From Microbacterium fluvii (lineage in GTDB: Bacteria; Actinomycetota; Actinomycetes; Actinomycetales; Microbacteriaceae), in contig NZ_JAOPFX010000001.1 of assembly GCF_025515205.1 (NCBI RefSeq), forward strand, positions 496,001 through 560,000: DNA of 64,000 nt. The letters run 5' to 3'. Each line of letters begins with the position of its first letter. Within the stretch, counting starts at the first letter, position 1. The position numbers and the translations under genes are program-made. Below are positions 49,832 to 63,350 of this stretch, piece after piece. The notes beneath the pieces were generated by a model, which made no database searches, was not told the DNA's origin, and was given only the letters and a program-made list of their open reading frames with translations.

Positions 49832-50038
49832 ATGCGCGAAAGACTCTGCTCCAAGGTCGGCTGTGCCCGTGAGGCCGTCTCGACTCTCACGTACGACTAC
49901 GGCGACCAGATGGCGGCCCTCGGCCCCCTCGGCGCCGCGTCCGACCCGCACGCGCACGACCTGTGCGCCATCCACACCGACCGGCTCTCGGTGCCCAAGG
50001 GCTGGGTCGTCGTGCGTCACGAGACCCTGCGCGTCTGA
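49832..50038 (+). CDS. DUF3499 family protein
   Basis: A 68-residue protein of the DUF3499 family, like Rv3258c. Motifs are LCSKVGCAREAVSTLTYDYG and DPHAHDLCAIHTDRLSVPKG, including three Cys and two His that could bind a metal as a small zinc-ribbon. The family is actinobacterial and conserved next to the zincin-like gene. Its role is unknown. The ATG at 49832 is used because GTG at 49823 falls inside the TACCGT promoter region. Confidence 0.85.
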   Translation: MRERLCSKVGCAREAVSTLTYDYGDQMAALGPLGAASDPHAHDLCAIHTDRLSVPKGWVVVRHETLRV

Positions 50039-50116
50039 GCTGACTCGGTCACGGTCACGACGCGCCGTGCGGCTCGCGCCCGCGCACGGCGTGTCGCGAC
50101 CGTAACCGCGGTGGGG

Positions 50117-50122
50117 GAGAAT
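50117..50122 (+). promoter_or_regulatory. GAGAAT -10-like element of sahH
   Basis: GAGAAT with a six-base spacer to the ATG at 50129. It lacks the first T of TANNNT. There is no space for a riboswitch if it is used. Confidence 0.4.
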
Positions 50123-50128
50123 GGGGGG

Positions 50129-51585
<1,457 letters not shown>

Positions 51586-51592
<7 letters not shown>

Positions 51593-52392
51593 CGAACCCC
51601 CGACGTGAGTGCGTCGACGCGCTGAGCCTCCAGCTGCAGCGCGTGCAGCTCGCGGTCGCGCCGCACGGCCGCGACGCCGCGCAGGAACGTCTCCGGGTCG
51701 ACCGGCGGCACCGGCGAGACGTGCGGAGCCGTCTCGGCGCACAGTGATGCCGCGAGCCGTGCCCGCGCAGAGGGCTCCATCGCGTGGGCGTTGCGCACGA
51801 ACTGCGACACGCGGCGCGAGAGAGCGTCGGGGAGGCGTGCCACATCGGCCCCGGCGGCCCAGGCGTTCAGCGCCGGCGGGGCGTCGGGGGCCGGGGGAGG
51901 CAGGGGTGGGGTGCGGGTGCGCTCGCTGTAGGTGCCGGCCAGAAGGTCGCCGAGCCGCTGCGAGCGCGGAGTGAAGGCGCCCACGAGTGCGGCCACGGCG
52001 CCCAGTGTGAACCAGATCTCGAACACGCCGACGAGGGCGCGGATGAAGGCCTGACGAAAGCCGGCGGCACCGCCGTCGGTGCGCACGATGCGCCCGCCGA
52101 CCGCGAGCCGGCCGATGCTGCGCCCGCGCGTCGTCGTCTCGACGACGGTGGGCAGCGCGACGGTCACCAGCACGATCACCGCGATCGTGAGGATCGGCAT
52201 GACGTCGCCGCCCTGCACCGAGCCGCCGAGCGAGGTCGCCACGACCACGAAGAGCACCAGCACCGCCACGGCGATCAGGAAGTCGATCACGGCGCCCAGC
52301 GCCCGCAGGAAGAACCCCAGCGGCTGCACGTCGAGGGCGACCGCTTCGCCGGTGAGCACCTCGTCCTGGCTGATCTCGATCGCCGCGGGCAT
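51586..52392 (-). CDS. RDD-family membrane protein
   Basis: A 268-residue protein with an RDD domain. Four hydrophobic stretches are seen, at about residues 25-52, 62-82, 105-130 and 125-145. The conserved residues are in [20 protein letters not shown] (first Arg and Asp), [20 protein letters not shown], and [17 protein letters not shown] (the RLGD Asp). The last 90 residues are cytoplasmic and Pro/Ala-rich. RDD proteins are thought to act in transport or regulation, but function is unproven. It is divergent from the SpoIIM-like gene, with only 16 bases between. That pair is conserved with MoxR/DUF58 genes in actinobacteria. Confidence 0.86.
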
Positions 52393-52395
52393 GGC

Positions 52396-52401
52396 TACAG
52401 T
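52396..52401 (+). promoter_or_regulatory. TACAGT -10 element of the SpoIIM-like gene (leaderless type)
   Basis: TACAGT with a seven-base spacer to the ATG at 52409, in a 16-bp divergent gap. The minus-strand RDD gene has no room for its own upstream -10 without entering the SpoIIM coding region. Confidence 0.5.
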
Positions 52402-52408
52402 GAACCAT

Positions 52409-53398
52409 ATGGATCTCGACGCCCTCGCGGCCGCCAGAGGGGCGGAGTGGGAGCGTCTGGAGCAGCTCAGCCGCCGCCGCGACCTCGACGGCGCCGAGGC
52501 GGACGAGCTCATCACGCGGTATCGGGCGGCATCCGCCGACCTCGCCGACATCAAGACGTCGGCGGGGCGCACGCGTCATGGCGACCACGTCTCGACCATG
52601 CTCGCACGGGCGCGGCTGCGTCTGACCGGCACCCCCGAGAACGTGCTGCGCCAGGTGCCGCGCTTCTTCGCGCTGCAGCTGCCGGCGGCGCTCTACCGCC
52701 TGAGGTGGACGACGCTGGTCATCGCCGTCTGCTTCGTGGCGGTCACCGCCCTGGTCGCGCTGTGGATCTCGCGCGATGAGGCGCTCGTGGCGGCGCTCGG
52801 GGAGCGGGCTCAGCTGGCCGACTACGCCGACAGCCAGTTCACCGACTACTACAACCCTGCCGCGACCTTCGCGGGCACCGTGTGGACCAACAACGCGTGG
52901 ATCGCCGCGCAGTGCGTGCTGTTCGGCGTGACGGGCGTGTGGCCCGTGATGGTGCTCGTGCAGAACGCGATCGGCGTGGGCACGGCCGCCGCCGTCATGC
53001 TCGCCTTCGACCGCGGCGACGTGTTCCTCGCGCACATCCTTCCGCACGGGATGCTGGAGCTCACGTGCGTGTTCGTCGCGGCCGCTTCGGGCCTGCACAT
53101 CTTCTGGGCGTGGGTGGCCCCAGGGCCCCGCCCTCGTGCCGAGTCGCTCGCCGCAGCAGGGAGGTCTCTGGCGACGGTGGTGGTGGGCCTGGTGATCGCC
53201 CTCGGCGTCTCGGGGCTGGTCGAGGGGTTCGTCACCGGCAGCGCACTGCCATGGCCCGTGAAGATGGTCATCGGCGGGGCGGCGCTGGCGGCCCTCCTCG
53301 CCGTGATGCTCGTCGTCGGACGACGCGCGGCAGCGCACGGCGAGACGGGCGATCTCACCGAGTACGAGACGGGGACGCCGACGCTGGTCGCAGGTTAG
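52409..53398 (+). CDS. Stage II sporulation protein M-like membrane protein
   Basis: A 329-residue member of the SpoIIM family. A charged cytoplasmic N-terminus (about 95 residues) precedes five or six membrane segments. The family core includes FAGTVWTNNAWIAAQCVLFG (about residues 150-169), VMVLVQNAIGVGTAAAVML and LAHILPHGMLELTCVFVAAA (about 205-224). In non-sporulating actinobacteria its partner is the RDD protein and its role is unknown; wall or membrane remodelling is suggested by the MoxR/DUF58 company. The stop (TAG, 53396-53398) directly precedes the Fur-type operator. Confidence 0.87.
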   Translation: MDLDALAAARGAEWERLEQLSRRRDLDGAEADELITRYRAASADLADIKTSAGRTRHGDHVSTMLARARLRLTGTPENVLRQVPRFFALQLPAALYRLRWTTLVIAVCFVAVTALVALWISRDEALVAALGERAQLADYADSQFTDYYNPAATFAGTVWTNNAWIAAQCVLFGVTGVWPVMVLVQNAIGVGTAAAVMLAFDRGDVFLAHILPHGMLELTCVFVAAASGLHIFWAWVAPGPRPRAESLAAAGRSLATVVVGLVIALGVSGLVEGFVTGSALPWPVKMVIGGAALAALLAVMLVVGRRAAAHGETGDLTEYETGTPTLVAG

Positions 53399-53399
53399 C

Positions 53400-53422
53400 T
53401 TGTTTTGATCCTCTCAAAACAA
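53400..53422 (+). promoter_or_regulatory. Fur/PerR-like operator of fur-katG
   Basis: TTGTTTTGA-TCCTC-TCAAAACAA is a perfect 9-bp inverted repeat with a 5-bp centre, very AT-rich against about 70% GC DNA. It ends 3 bases before the TAGGCT -10, so a bound repressor would block the promoter. The arrangement resembles FurA autoregulation in mycobacteria and streptomycetes. Confidence 0.8.
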
Positions 53423-53425
53423 CGC

Positions 53426-53431
53426 TAGGCT
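53426..53431 (+). promoter_or_regulatory. TAGGCT -10 element of fur (leaderless type)
   Basis: TAGGCT with a six-base spacer to the ATG at 53438, directly behind the operator. Confidence 0.6.
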
Positions 53432-53437
53432 GGAGTC

Positions 53438-56177
<2,740 letters not shown>

Positions 56178-56197
56178 TCGCCGCATCCGCAATCACG

Positions 56198-56229
56198 AAG
56201 CGGCCCGTCCCCTCGGGGGCGGGCCGCTT
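56198..56229. terminator. Strong bidirectional terminator after katG
   Basis: AAGCGGCCCGTCCC (56198-56211) pairs with GGGGCGGGCCGCTT (56216-56229): 14 bp with one G-T wobble and the stable loop CTCG. It starts 21 bases after the katG stop and precedes the convergent aquaporin stop. Confidence 0.85.
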
Positions 56230-56244
56230 CTGTCGTCGCGCGGA

Positions 56245-57027
56245 CTACTCGACGCGGGCCTCGGCCTGCGCCGGGGGCAGGGCCTTGGGCTCGAACAGCG
56301 CGCGATGCGCGTAGCCGGCAAGAAGCGCCCCGACGATCGGGAAGACGATGAACACCCACAGCTGCGCGAGAAACCCGCCGCCGCCGTAGATCGCGGTCGC
56401 GATGGAGCGGGCCGGGTTGACCGAGGTGTTGTCGATCGGGATCGAGGCGAGGTGGATGAGGGTGAGCGTCAGACCGATCGCCACGCCGGCGAACCCGGTG
56501 CCGCGCTTGGAGTGCGTGACGCCGAGGATCACGAGCACGAAGATCGCCGTGAACAGGATCTCGGCGACGATCGCCGAGCCCAGGCCGAAGCCGCCGGGCG
56601 ACAGGTCGCCGAAGCCGTTGCTCGCGAAGCCGGCCGCCTGCTTCTCGCTCAGCCATGAGCCGGGGCCGAAGACGCCGATGAGGAACAGCAGGGTCGTGCC
56701 CACGGCGCCGCCGACGATCTGGGCGACGATGTAGCCGGGGACGTTGCGCCACTCGAATCGGCCGGCGGCGGCCAGGCCGATCGTGACGGCCGGGTTGAAG
56801 TGGCCGCCCGAGATCGGCCCCCACGTGTAGACGCCGGCGAGGATCGTCAGGCCGAACGCGAGGGCGACGCCGACGAAGCCGACGCCGAGAGAGGTGCCGT
56901 TGTCGCCGACGCCGAAGTCGGAGGCGAACAGCGCCGTTCCGACCGCGCCGAACAGCAGCAGGAAGGTGCCGAGGGCTTCGGCGATGAGTTTGGTCGAGGT
57001 GGACGGTTCGATGGTCACATCCGACAT
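56245..57027 (-). CDS. aqpZ: MIP-family aquaporin (AqpZ-like)
   Basis: A 260-residue channel protein of six membrane helices. The two NPA half-helices are in SGGHFNPAVTIGLAAAGRF (about residues 72-90) and NTSVNPARSIATAIYGG (about 199-215). The Arg after the second NPA belongs to the aromatic/arginine filter. His in GGHFNPA fits the AqpZ/water-specific type over glycerol facilitators, which usually carry Asp at a later position. AAAGGAG precedes the ATG by 6 bases. It follows katG tail to tail; passage of hydrogen peroxide by some aquaporins is known, so a functional link is possible but not shown. Confidence 0.93.
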   Translation of the reverse strand: MSDVTIEPSTSTKLIAEALGTFLLLFGAVGTALFASDFGVGDNGTSLGVGFVGVALAFGLTILAGVYTWGPISGGHFNPAVTIGLAAAGRFEWRNVPGYIVAQIVGGAVGTTLLFLIGVFGPGSWLSEKQAAGFASNGFGDLSPGGFGLGSAIVAEILFTAIFVLVILGVTHSKRGTGFAGVAIGLTLTLIHLASIPIDNTSVNPARSIATAIYGGGGFLAQLWVFIVFPIVGALLAGYAHRALFEPKALPPAQAEARVE

Positions 57028-57120
57028 GGCGGACTCCTTTCATCCGGCCCCGAGCTTAGGGCTTCATCAGGCTTTTCCCAGGGATTGCGACGCATTCCGC
57101 CGCCGTCGGGCGGCCGCCGC

Positions 57121-58422
57121 TCAGAGTCTGCCCGCCGCCTTGAGCGCCAGATAGCGATCGGCGATCCGCGGGGGCAGACGCTCCGGCGTGTCGACGATCG
57201 CCTCGGCGCCGGCCCTCGCGATCGCCTCGGCGACCACCTCGGCGTCGGCCTGCGAACGCGCCTGCGCGGCGGCGCGGTACACCTCCTGCGCATCGGGACG
57301 CGAGGGGGGATCGGATGCTGCCGCGCTCACCGTGCCGACCAGCACCTGCGTGCGCTGCGCGAGCAGGGGCAGCGATCCGAGGAACCCGCGGGCGGCCTCT
57401 GCGGCGTCTTGAGCGGTCAGCACGACCACGAGCGAGGGGCGGGAGGTGAGCGAGCGCAGCTGCGCGAAGGCCGCATCCCAGTCGGTGTCGATGAGCTGCG
57501 GCTCGACGGGCGCCATCGCGTCGACGAGCGCCGGCAGCAGCCGCGGCCCGTCGGTGCGGGTCACCCTGGCGCGTGCCCGGCGGTCGAACATCACGAGGTG
57601 CACGTGGTCGCCGGCGCGGTTCGCCAGTGCGGCCAGCAGCAGAGCGGCCTCCATCGCGGCGTCCAGCCGCACGCCGTCGCCGACGCGCGCGGCGGCGGTG
57701 CGCCCCGTGTCGATGACGATGACGACGTGCCGATCGCGCTCGGGGCGCCACGTGCGCAGCATGGTCGTCGTCGCGCGGGCGGTCGCGCGCCAGTCGATCG
57801 AGCGCACATCGTCGCCCCGCACGTATTCGCGCAGACTGTCGAACTCGGTGCCCTGCCCTCGCACCTGCACGCTGGTCGCCCCGTCGAGTTCGCGCAGGCG
57901 CGCCAGCCGCGAGGGCAGGTGGCGGCGCGCCGTGAACGGCGGCAGCACCCGCACCGCGGCGGGGGAGTCGATGCGCCGCTGGCGCCCCGCCAGCCCCAGC
58001 GGGCCGTCCGAGCGCACCACCACGAACCCGCTGCGCAGCTCGCCACGGCGCCGCGGCAGCAGGGGGACGGTCAGCATCCTGCTCTCGCCGCCAGGGACGT
58101 CGAGGGTCAGACGGCCGGCGGGCGCGCCGGCCGTCGGCTGCCAGGCGTCGCGCAGCAGCCCGCGCACGCGCCGCTGCCCGGCGTTGCGCACTCGCAGACG
58201 GGTCATGGCCTGTTCTCCCAGCAGCACGCGTCGCATCGGCTCGCGCTCGATGCGCAGCATCCGCGGGTCGGCCGCGACGAGCGCGTCGACGCAGGCGCAG
58301 ACGACGCACGCCGCGATCCAGCACGCCGCCACCACCCATGCGTCGGCCCCGGCGAGCGAGAGCAGCACGACAGGCAGCACGCCGGCGGCGACCAGCAGCG
58401 CGAGACGACCCTTGGCGAACAT
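57121..58422 (-). CDS. DUF58 domain-containing membrane protein
   Basis: A 433-residue protein. Two N-terminal membrane segments (about residues 6-26 and 30-50) precede a cytoplasmic part. The hallmark is GQGTEFDSLREYVRGDDVRS followed by IDWRATARATTTMLR (about 195-230). A von Willebrand A-like domain follows, with HVVIVIDTGRTAAARVG, a MIDAS-like acidic site in altered form. DUF58 proteins accompany MoxR ATPases, which are thought to act as chaperones on them. Its ATG directly abuts the MoxR stop (TAG at 58423-58425), so the two are tightly coupled. Function unknown; membrane or wall processing is suspected. Confidence 0.88.
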   Translation of the reverse strand: MFAKGRLALLVAAGVLPVVLLSLAGADAWVVAACWIAACVVCACVDALVAADPRMLRIEREPMRRVLLGEQAMTRLRVRNAGQRRVRGLLRDAWQPTAGAPAGRLTLDVPGGESRMLTVPLLPRRRGELRSGFVVVRSDGPLGLAGRQRRIDSPAAVRVLPPFTARRHLPSRLARLRELDGATSVQVRGQGTEFDSLREYVRGDDVRSIDWRATARATTTMLRTWRPERDRHVVIVIDTGRTAAARVGDGVRLDAAMEAALLLAALANRAGDHVHLVMFDRRARARVTRTDGPRLLPALVDAMAPVEPQLIDTDWDAAFAQLRSLTSRPSLVVVLTAQDAAEAARGFLGSLPLLAQRTQVLVGTVSAAASDPPSRPDAQEVYRAAAQARSQADAEVVAEAIARAGAEAIVDTPERLPPRIADRYLALKAAGRL

Positions 58423-59377
<955 letters not shown>

Positions 59378-59394
<17 letters not shown>

Positions 59395-60559
59395 CTGGGT
59401 TCCCTTCTGGGTGCAGCGCCGCGTGGGCGGCGCCTTCGAGATCGCGCAGCCGCTCGTAGAGGGCGACCAGCTGCGCATCGGTGTCGGGCTGGTGATCGAT
59501 CAGGATGCTGCGCACCTCGGCCGGATCGCGCGCGATGCGCGCCGCGACGGCGTCGGCCACGTCACCCGGCCGCGCACCGGCGCCGAGCCCGACCAGCCGC
59601 GCCAGGCGCACGACGCTCGCATGGCGCAGCTGCGCCGCCGCGTGCCGGGTGTCTCGGGCACGGGCGTAGAGCCGCGCGCGGCCCTCGACGGTCTCGGCGG
59701 CGCGCACCGTCACCGGCAGGCGCTCGGCCACGAGCGGACCGAAGCGGCGGCCCCGCCACAGCGCGGCGGCCACGGCGGCGCACAGCAGCAGCACGATCGA
59801 GGGGCTCACCCATACAGGGGTCAGTTCGCCCAGCGACGGGTCGGCGTCGGTCAGATCGGTGTCGCCTGGCACGTACCAGACGAGGCGATCGTGGCGGCCC
59901 AGCAGATTGATCGCGAGGGCGGCGTTGCCGTCGTCCGCCAGGTGCGCATTGGTGAACAGCTCGGTGGCGTCGACGGCGGCCGTCCGGCGCTCGCCCTCGT
60001 CTGCCACCAGCAGTGCGGAGCCCGCTCCTGCCGGGTAGCAGGCCGTGACCCCCTCGCCCGCGGTGAAGACCGCGACCGGCATGATCGACCCCGATCGCAC
60101 GGCCTCCGGCAGGTCGCACGCGGGTGCGATGGTGGCCTCGGGGGCGATGCCGGCGGGCGACGAGCCGTCGACGAGCAGCCGCAGCGTGCGCGAGCGCGGA
60201 TCCAGCAGCACGACGTCGTCGGCCGCGGCGGCCATCGCCACGACGGCCGCATCCGACAGCAGCGGCGCATCGGGCAGCGCCAGGGTCGTTCCGGCCGTCG
60301 CCAGTGCGCGGAGGGCCTCGTCGCGGTCGCGCGCCACGATGACCTCGACGCCGCGGTCGGCGAGGATGCGCGCGAGCGCCATCGTGCCCTCCGGCGCGGG
60401 CGACTCGGGGTCGAGCGCGTCGCGCTGGGTCCACCCGCCGATGCCCGCGAGCACGGCCCCGGCGATGCCGACGACCACGAGCGCCGCCCCCAGCGCGAGC
60501 CAGCCCTGCACCGTGCGGGAACGCCGGGCGGGCTGAGCCGTCGAGGCCGGTGCGCTCAC
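59378..60559 (-). CDS. DUF4350 domain-containing membrane protein
   Basis: A 393-residue protein. The N-terminal segment LALGAALVVVGIAGAVLAGI (about residues 22-41) and a segment at about 245-265 (VSPSIVLLLCAAVAAALWRG) bracket an extracytoplasmic domain. It begins with APEGTMALARILADRGVEVI, the usual DUF4350 pattern. The last 125 residues are cytoplasmic and helical. The GTG start overlaps the DUF4129 stop by four bases. DUF4350 usually appears with MoxR, DUF58 and DUF4129 in actinobacteria; its biochemical role is unknown. Confidence 0.85.
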
Positions 60560-61275
60560 GCCGGCGCCGCCAGCGGCTCGGCCCCGGCCGGCCGCGCACG
60601 GGCGAGGCGGTCGTCGACGCGGGCGACGAGCGCGTGCAGCTGTGCGGTGCCGGGGCGGCGCAGGTAGCGCACGTCGTCGAAGGCGGATGCTGCGGCCTCC
60701 AGCTCGTCGCCTGCCGCGGGGAACGCGCGCGCGGCGGCGCGCGCGAAGGCGTGCACGGTCGCCCCCGGCGGGGTCGTCACGATTCCGCGCTCGTCGAGGG
60801 AGCGCGCGAGGGCGCGGAACCGCAGCACGATCGCCTCGTCCCAGCGCGCCGCATCCGCCGCCGCGGCGGCCGCCGCCCGCAGCTGATCGGCGGTGCGCTG
60901 CTCGGCGTCTCCGAACAGGTCGGCCGTCGCCGCCCGCGCGCGCACGGTGGCGCGGGGCACGCCCCAGATCACGAACGCGGCCGCGATCACCACGACGACC
61001 ACGACCGCCGCGACCACGGCCAGCGCCGGCCCCCAGCCGGTGGGCACCTGGGGTGAGAACAGCGCGGCGAAGAACTCGCCGACGGCGCGGGCGACGCGAT
61101 CGAAGGCGGTCGGCTCGGCCGTCGCGTACACCGGGTCGCGCAGCTCCTGCTCGGCCCACGAGCGCGCCTCGTCGCCGTCGGGCACCAGGGGCGTCGCGAG
61201 CGCGACCGACACGGCGATCAGGCCCACGGCGACTCGCGGTCGGTCTGATCGGCCGGCGCGCCCGGTGCGGTCCAT
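60556..61275 (-). CDS. DUF4129 domain-containing membrane protein
   Basis: A 239-residue protein with a signal-like first segment (about residues 15-35) and one clear membrane segment (about 83-108). The cytoplasmic end shows the DUF4129 core: ARWDEAIVLRFRALARSLDE (about 145-164), RGIVTTPPGATVHAFARAAA, and FDDVRYLRRPGTAQLHALVA. The start at 61275 overlaps the upstream gene by 58 bases, which is long; a GTG at 61227 would cut the overlap to 10 bases but loses half the first hydrophobic segment. It belongs to the MoxR/DUF58 operon. Role unknown. Confidence 0.8.
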   Translation of the reverse strand: MDRTGRAGRSDRPRVAVGLIAVSVALATPLVPDGDEARSWAEQELRDPVYATAEPTAFDRVARAVGEFFAALFSPQVPTGWGPALAVVAAVVVVVVIAAAFVIWGVPRATVRARAATADLFGDAEQRTADQLRAAAAAAADAARWDEAIVLRFRALARSLDERGIVTTPPGATVHAFARAAARAFPAAGDELEAAASAFDDVRYLRRPGTAQLHALVARVDDRLARARPAGAEPLAAPA

Positions 61276-62471
61276 CGGGTGGAGTCGGTCGCGGGCGTGG
61301 CCGTTGCGGGCGCGGCGGTGGGCGCGGCGCCGGCGAGGTGATAGCCGGGGGGCGCCGCGGGGGCGGCGGGGCGAGGCGGCGCCGGCGGCACGGGCCCCCA
61401 CGGGGCGGGCGGCGCCGGAGCGCGCCCGGTCGGCTGGCGGCCGATGTGTGCGCGGTAGGGGTCGGCGAGAGGCCTGACTCCGGCGTCGCGGGCCTCGACG
61501 TACGCGAGCAGGTCGAGATCGAGGCCCTCCCGCCGCATGCGGCAGTCCACGTACACGAGCGCCGAGGCCGTGGACTGCACCACGACGCTCACCGCCTGCA
61601 CGAGCAGCGTCACGACCTCGGTGAGCAGGGTCGCCGCGAGCACGGCGATGATCGCGCTGGGACCGGGGTCGCCGGTCGGGGCGATCACGGTGGTCAGCGC
61701 CGTCGACAGCAGCGAGAACGGCAGGCCCACGGCGTATCCGATCGCGCCGAACACCATCGAGATGAGCACGACGATGCCCAGGATCGGCCAGAACCGCCCG
61801 GCGACGAGCCGCCATGACCTGGCGATCGCCGCGCGGATCGTGGCGTGCTCCATGATGATGGCCGCCGGCACGAGCAGCAGCTTCACGGTCAGCCACAGCA
61901 TCACCGGAATGACGGCGAGCACCGCGAGCACCCCGAGCAGCACCGCCGCCCACACCACGACGGAGCCGAGGGCGATGAGGGCGAGGGCGATGAGCCCGAA
62001 GCCGACGAGCATCGCCGCGGTGATGAGGGCCGCGTAGCCGATGAGTCGCCACGCGACGGGGCGCACGAGCGCCCAGAGCTCGCGAAGTCTCAGCTTCTCG
62101 GCCACGACGGCGTGGGCGACCTCGGTCACCACGACGCCCTGCACGATGGTGCCGAGCGCGCCGGCGGCCAGCCCCAGCGCGAGCGAGACGACCCCCGTGA
62201 CGGCGATCGAGCCGGCCAGGATCGTGTCGTACTCCTCCGAGCCGATCTCGACCGTGCTCAGCCGCGAGAACGACGCCCACGCGACCGCGCCGATGCCGAG
62301 CACCATGAGCAGGTACGAGACCGCCTGCACGCCGAGGGCGAATCCGAGGAGCACGCGCGGGTTCTGCCGCAGGGCGACGAAGGAGCGTCCGAGGATCGTG
62401 CCGAAGGTCAGCGGATGCAGCGGAACGATGCCGGGGCGGGGCGCGGGCGTCCAGGCGGGCGGGGCGGTCAC
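61218..62471 (-). CDS. Multi-pass membrane protein (glycerophosphoryl diester phosphodiesterase membrane-domain-like)
   Basis: A 417-residue integral membrane protein with six to eight hydrophobic segments between residues about 38 and 305. It begins PLHPLTFGTILGRSFVALRQ, the typical start of this family, and has IIMEHATIRAAIARSWRLVA in the middle. The last 100 residues are a Pro/Ala-rich tail (PAPPAPWGPVPPAPPRPAA) likely in the cytoplasm. I recall the family named after a GDPD membrane domain, but no phosphodiesterase catalytic part is present here. GGAGG precedes the GTG at 62471. It begins the operon that runs to DUF58. Confidence 0.8.
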   Translation of the reverse strand: MTAPPAWTPAPRPGIVPLHPLTFGTILGRSFVALRQNPRVLLGFALGVQAVSYLLMVLGIGAVAWASFSRLSTVEIGSEEYDTILAGSIAVTGVVSLALGLAAGALGTIVQGVVVTEVAHAVVAEKLRLRELWALVRPVAWRLIGYAALITAAMLVGFGLIALALIALGSVVVWAAVLLGVLAVLAVIPVMLWLTVKLLLVPAAIIMEHATIRAAIARSWRLVAGRFWPILGIVVLISMVFGAIGYAVGLPFSLLSTALTTVIAPTGDPGPSAIIAVLAATLLTEVVTLLVQAVSVVVQSTASALVYVDCRMRREGLDLDLLAYVEARDAGVRPLADPYRAHIGRQPTGRAPAPPAPWGPVPPAPPRPAAPAAPPGYHLAGAAPTAAPATATPATDSTRWTAPGAPADQTDRESPWA

Positions 62472-62596
62472 CGTGGCCTCCTCGCGATCGTCGATCCCTG
62501 CGGGTCTCCTATCGTGTCACACCGTGGCGGAGCAGGAGGATTCCGGCCGCTGCGGTCCCCAGGGCGCGCGTCGAGGCCGCTTCGGCTCGCGTCGAC

Positions 62597-62602
62597 TACT
62601 CT
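62597..62602 (+). promoter_or_regulatory. TACTCT -10 element of mtrA
   Basis: TACTCT lies 66 bases before the ATG at 62669, giving a leader of about 60 nt with GAGAGGGA. The 197-bp region upstream is shared with the divergent membrane-protein operon. Confidence 0.4.
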
Positions 62603-62668
62603 GTGGGAAGCGCAGGGGTACGCCGCACGATCGCCGTGCCCTGCCGAAGAGAGGGACGAACGCGCGAG

Positions 62669-63349
62669 ATGACATCACGCATCCTGGTGGTCGACGATGA
62701 CACCGCACTGGCCGAGATGATCGGCATCGTGCTGCGCACCGAGGGCTTCGACACGGTGTTCTGCGCCGACGGCGCCGCCGCCGTGGACATCTGGCGCGCG
62801 GAGCGCCCCGACCTCGTTCTGCTGGATCTCATGCTCCCCGGCATGGACGGCATCGAGATCTGCACGCGCATCCGGGCCGAGTCGGGCGTGCCGATCATCA
62901 TGCTCACCGCCCGCGCCGACACCGCCGATGTCGTTCGGGGCCTCGAGTCGGGGGCCGACGACTACATCGTCAAGCCGTTCAACCCGAAGGAGCTCGTCGC
63001 GCGCATCCGCACCAGGCTGCGCCCCACGCCCGAGCCCGAGGTGGAGGCCCTGCGCATCGGCGATCTGACGATCGACGTCGCCGCCCACGAGGTGCGCCGC
63101 GACGGCGCGGGCATCGCGCTGACCCCGCTGGAGTTCGAGCTGCTCGTGGCCCTCGCCTCGAAGCCTCAGCAGGTGTTCTCCCGGGAGATGCTGCTGGAGC
63201 AGGTCTGGGGCTACCACTACAAGGCCGACACGCGCCTGGTCAACGTGCACGTGCAGCGCCTCCGCGCGAAGGTCGAGCTCGACCCCGACAACCCCCGCAT
63301 CGTCACGACGGTGCGCGGCGTCGGGTACCGCGCCGGCGCCGTCGTCTGA
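62669..63349 (+). CDS. mtrA: DNA-binding response regulator MtrA
   Basis: A 226-residue OmpR-family response regulator. The receiver domain has the acidic pocket VVDDD (Asp9-11), phospho-acceptor Asp53 in VLLDLMLPGMDG, and Lys103 in IVKPFNPKE. The winged-helix effector domain includes LTPLEFELLVALASKPQQVF and VWGYHYKADTRLVNVHVQRL. MtrA controls cell division, wall hydrolases and osmotic response in actinobacteria. The kinase gene mtrB starts two bases after the stop. The lpqB gene usually next is outside the window. Confidence 0.96.
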   Translation: MTSRILVVDDDTALAEMIGIVLRTEGFDTVFCADGAAAVDIWRAERPDLVLLDLMLPGMDGIEICTRIRAESGVPIIMLTARADTADVVRGLESGADDYIVKPFNPKELVARIRTRLRPTPEPEVEALRIGDLTIDVAAHEVRRDGAGIALTPLEFELLVALASKPQQVFSREMLLEQVWGYHYKADTRLVNVHVQRLRAKVELDPDNPRIVTTVRGVGYRAGAVV

Positions 63350-63350
63350 G

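Noticed and set aside
50039..50128. SAH riboswitch upstream of sahH
   Set aside because: I see no recognisable pseudoknot pattern, and the candidate -10 lies only six bases from the start codon.
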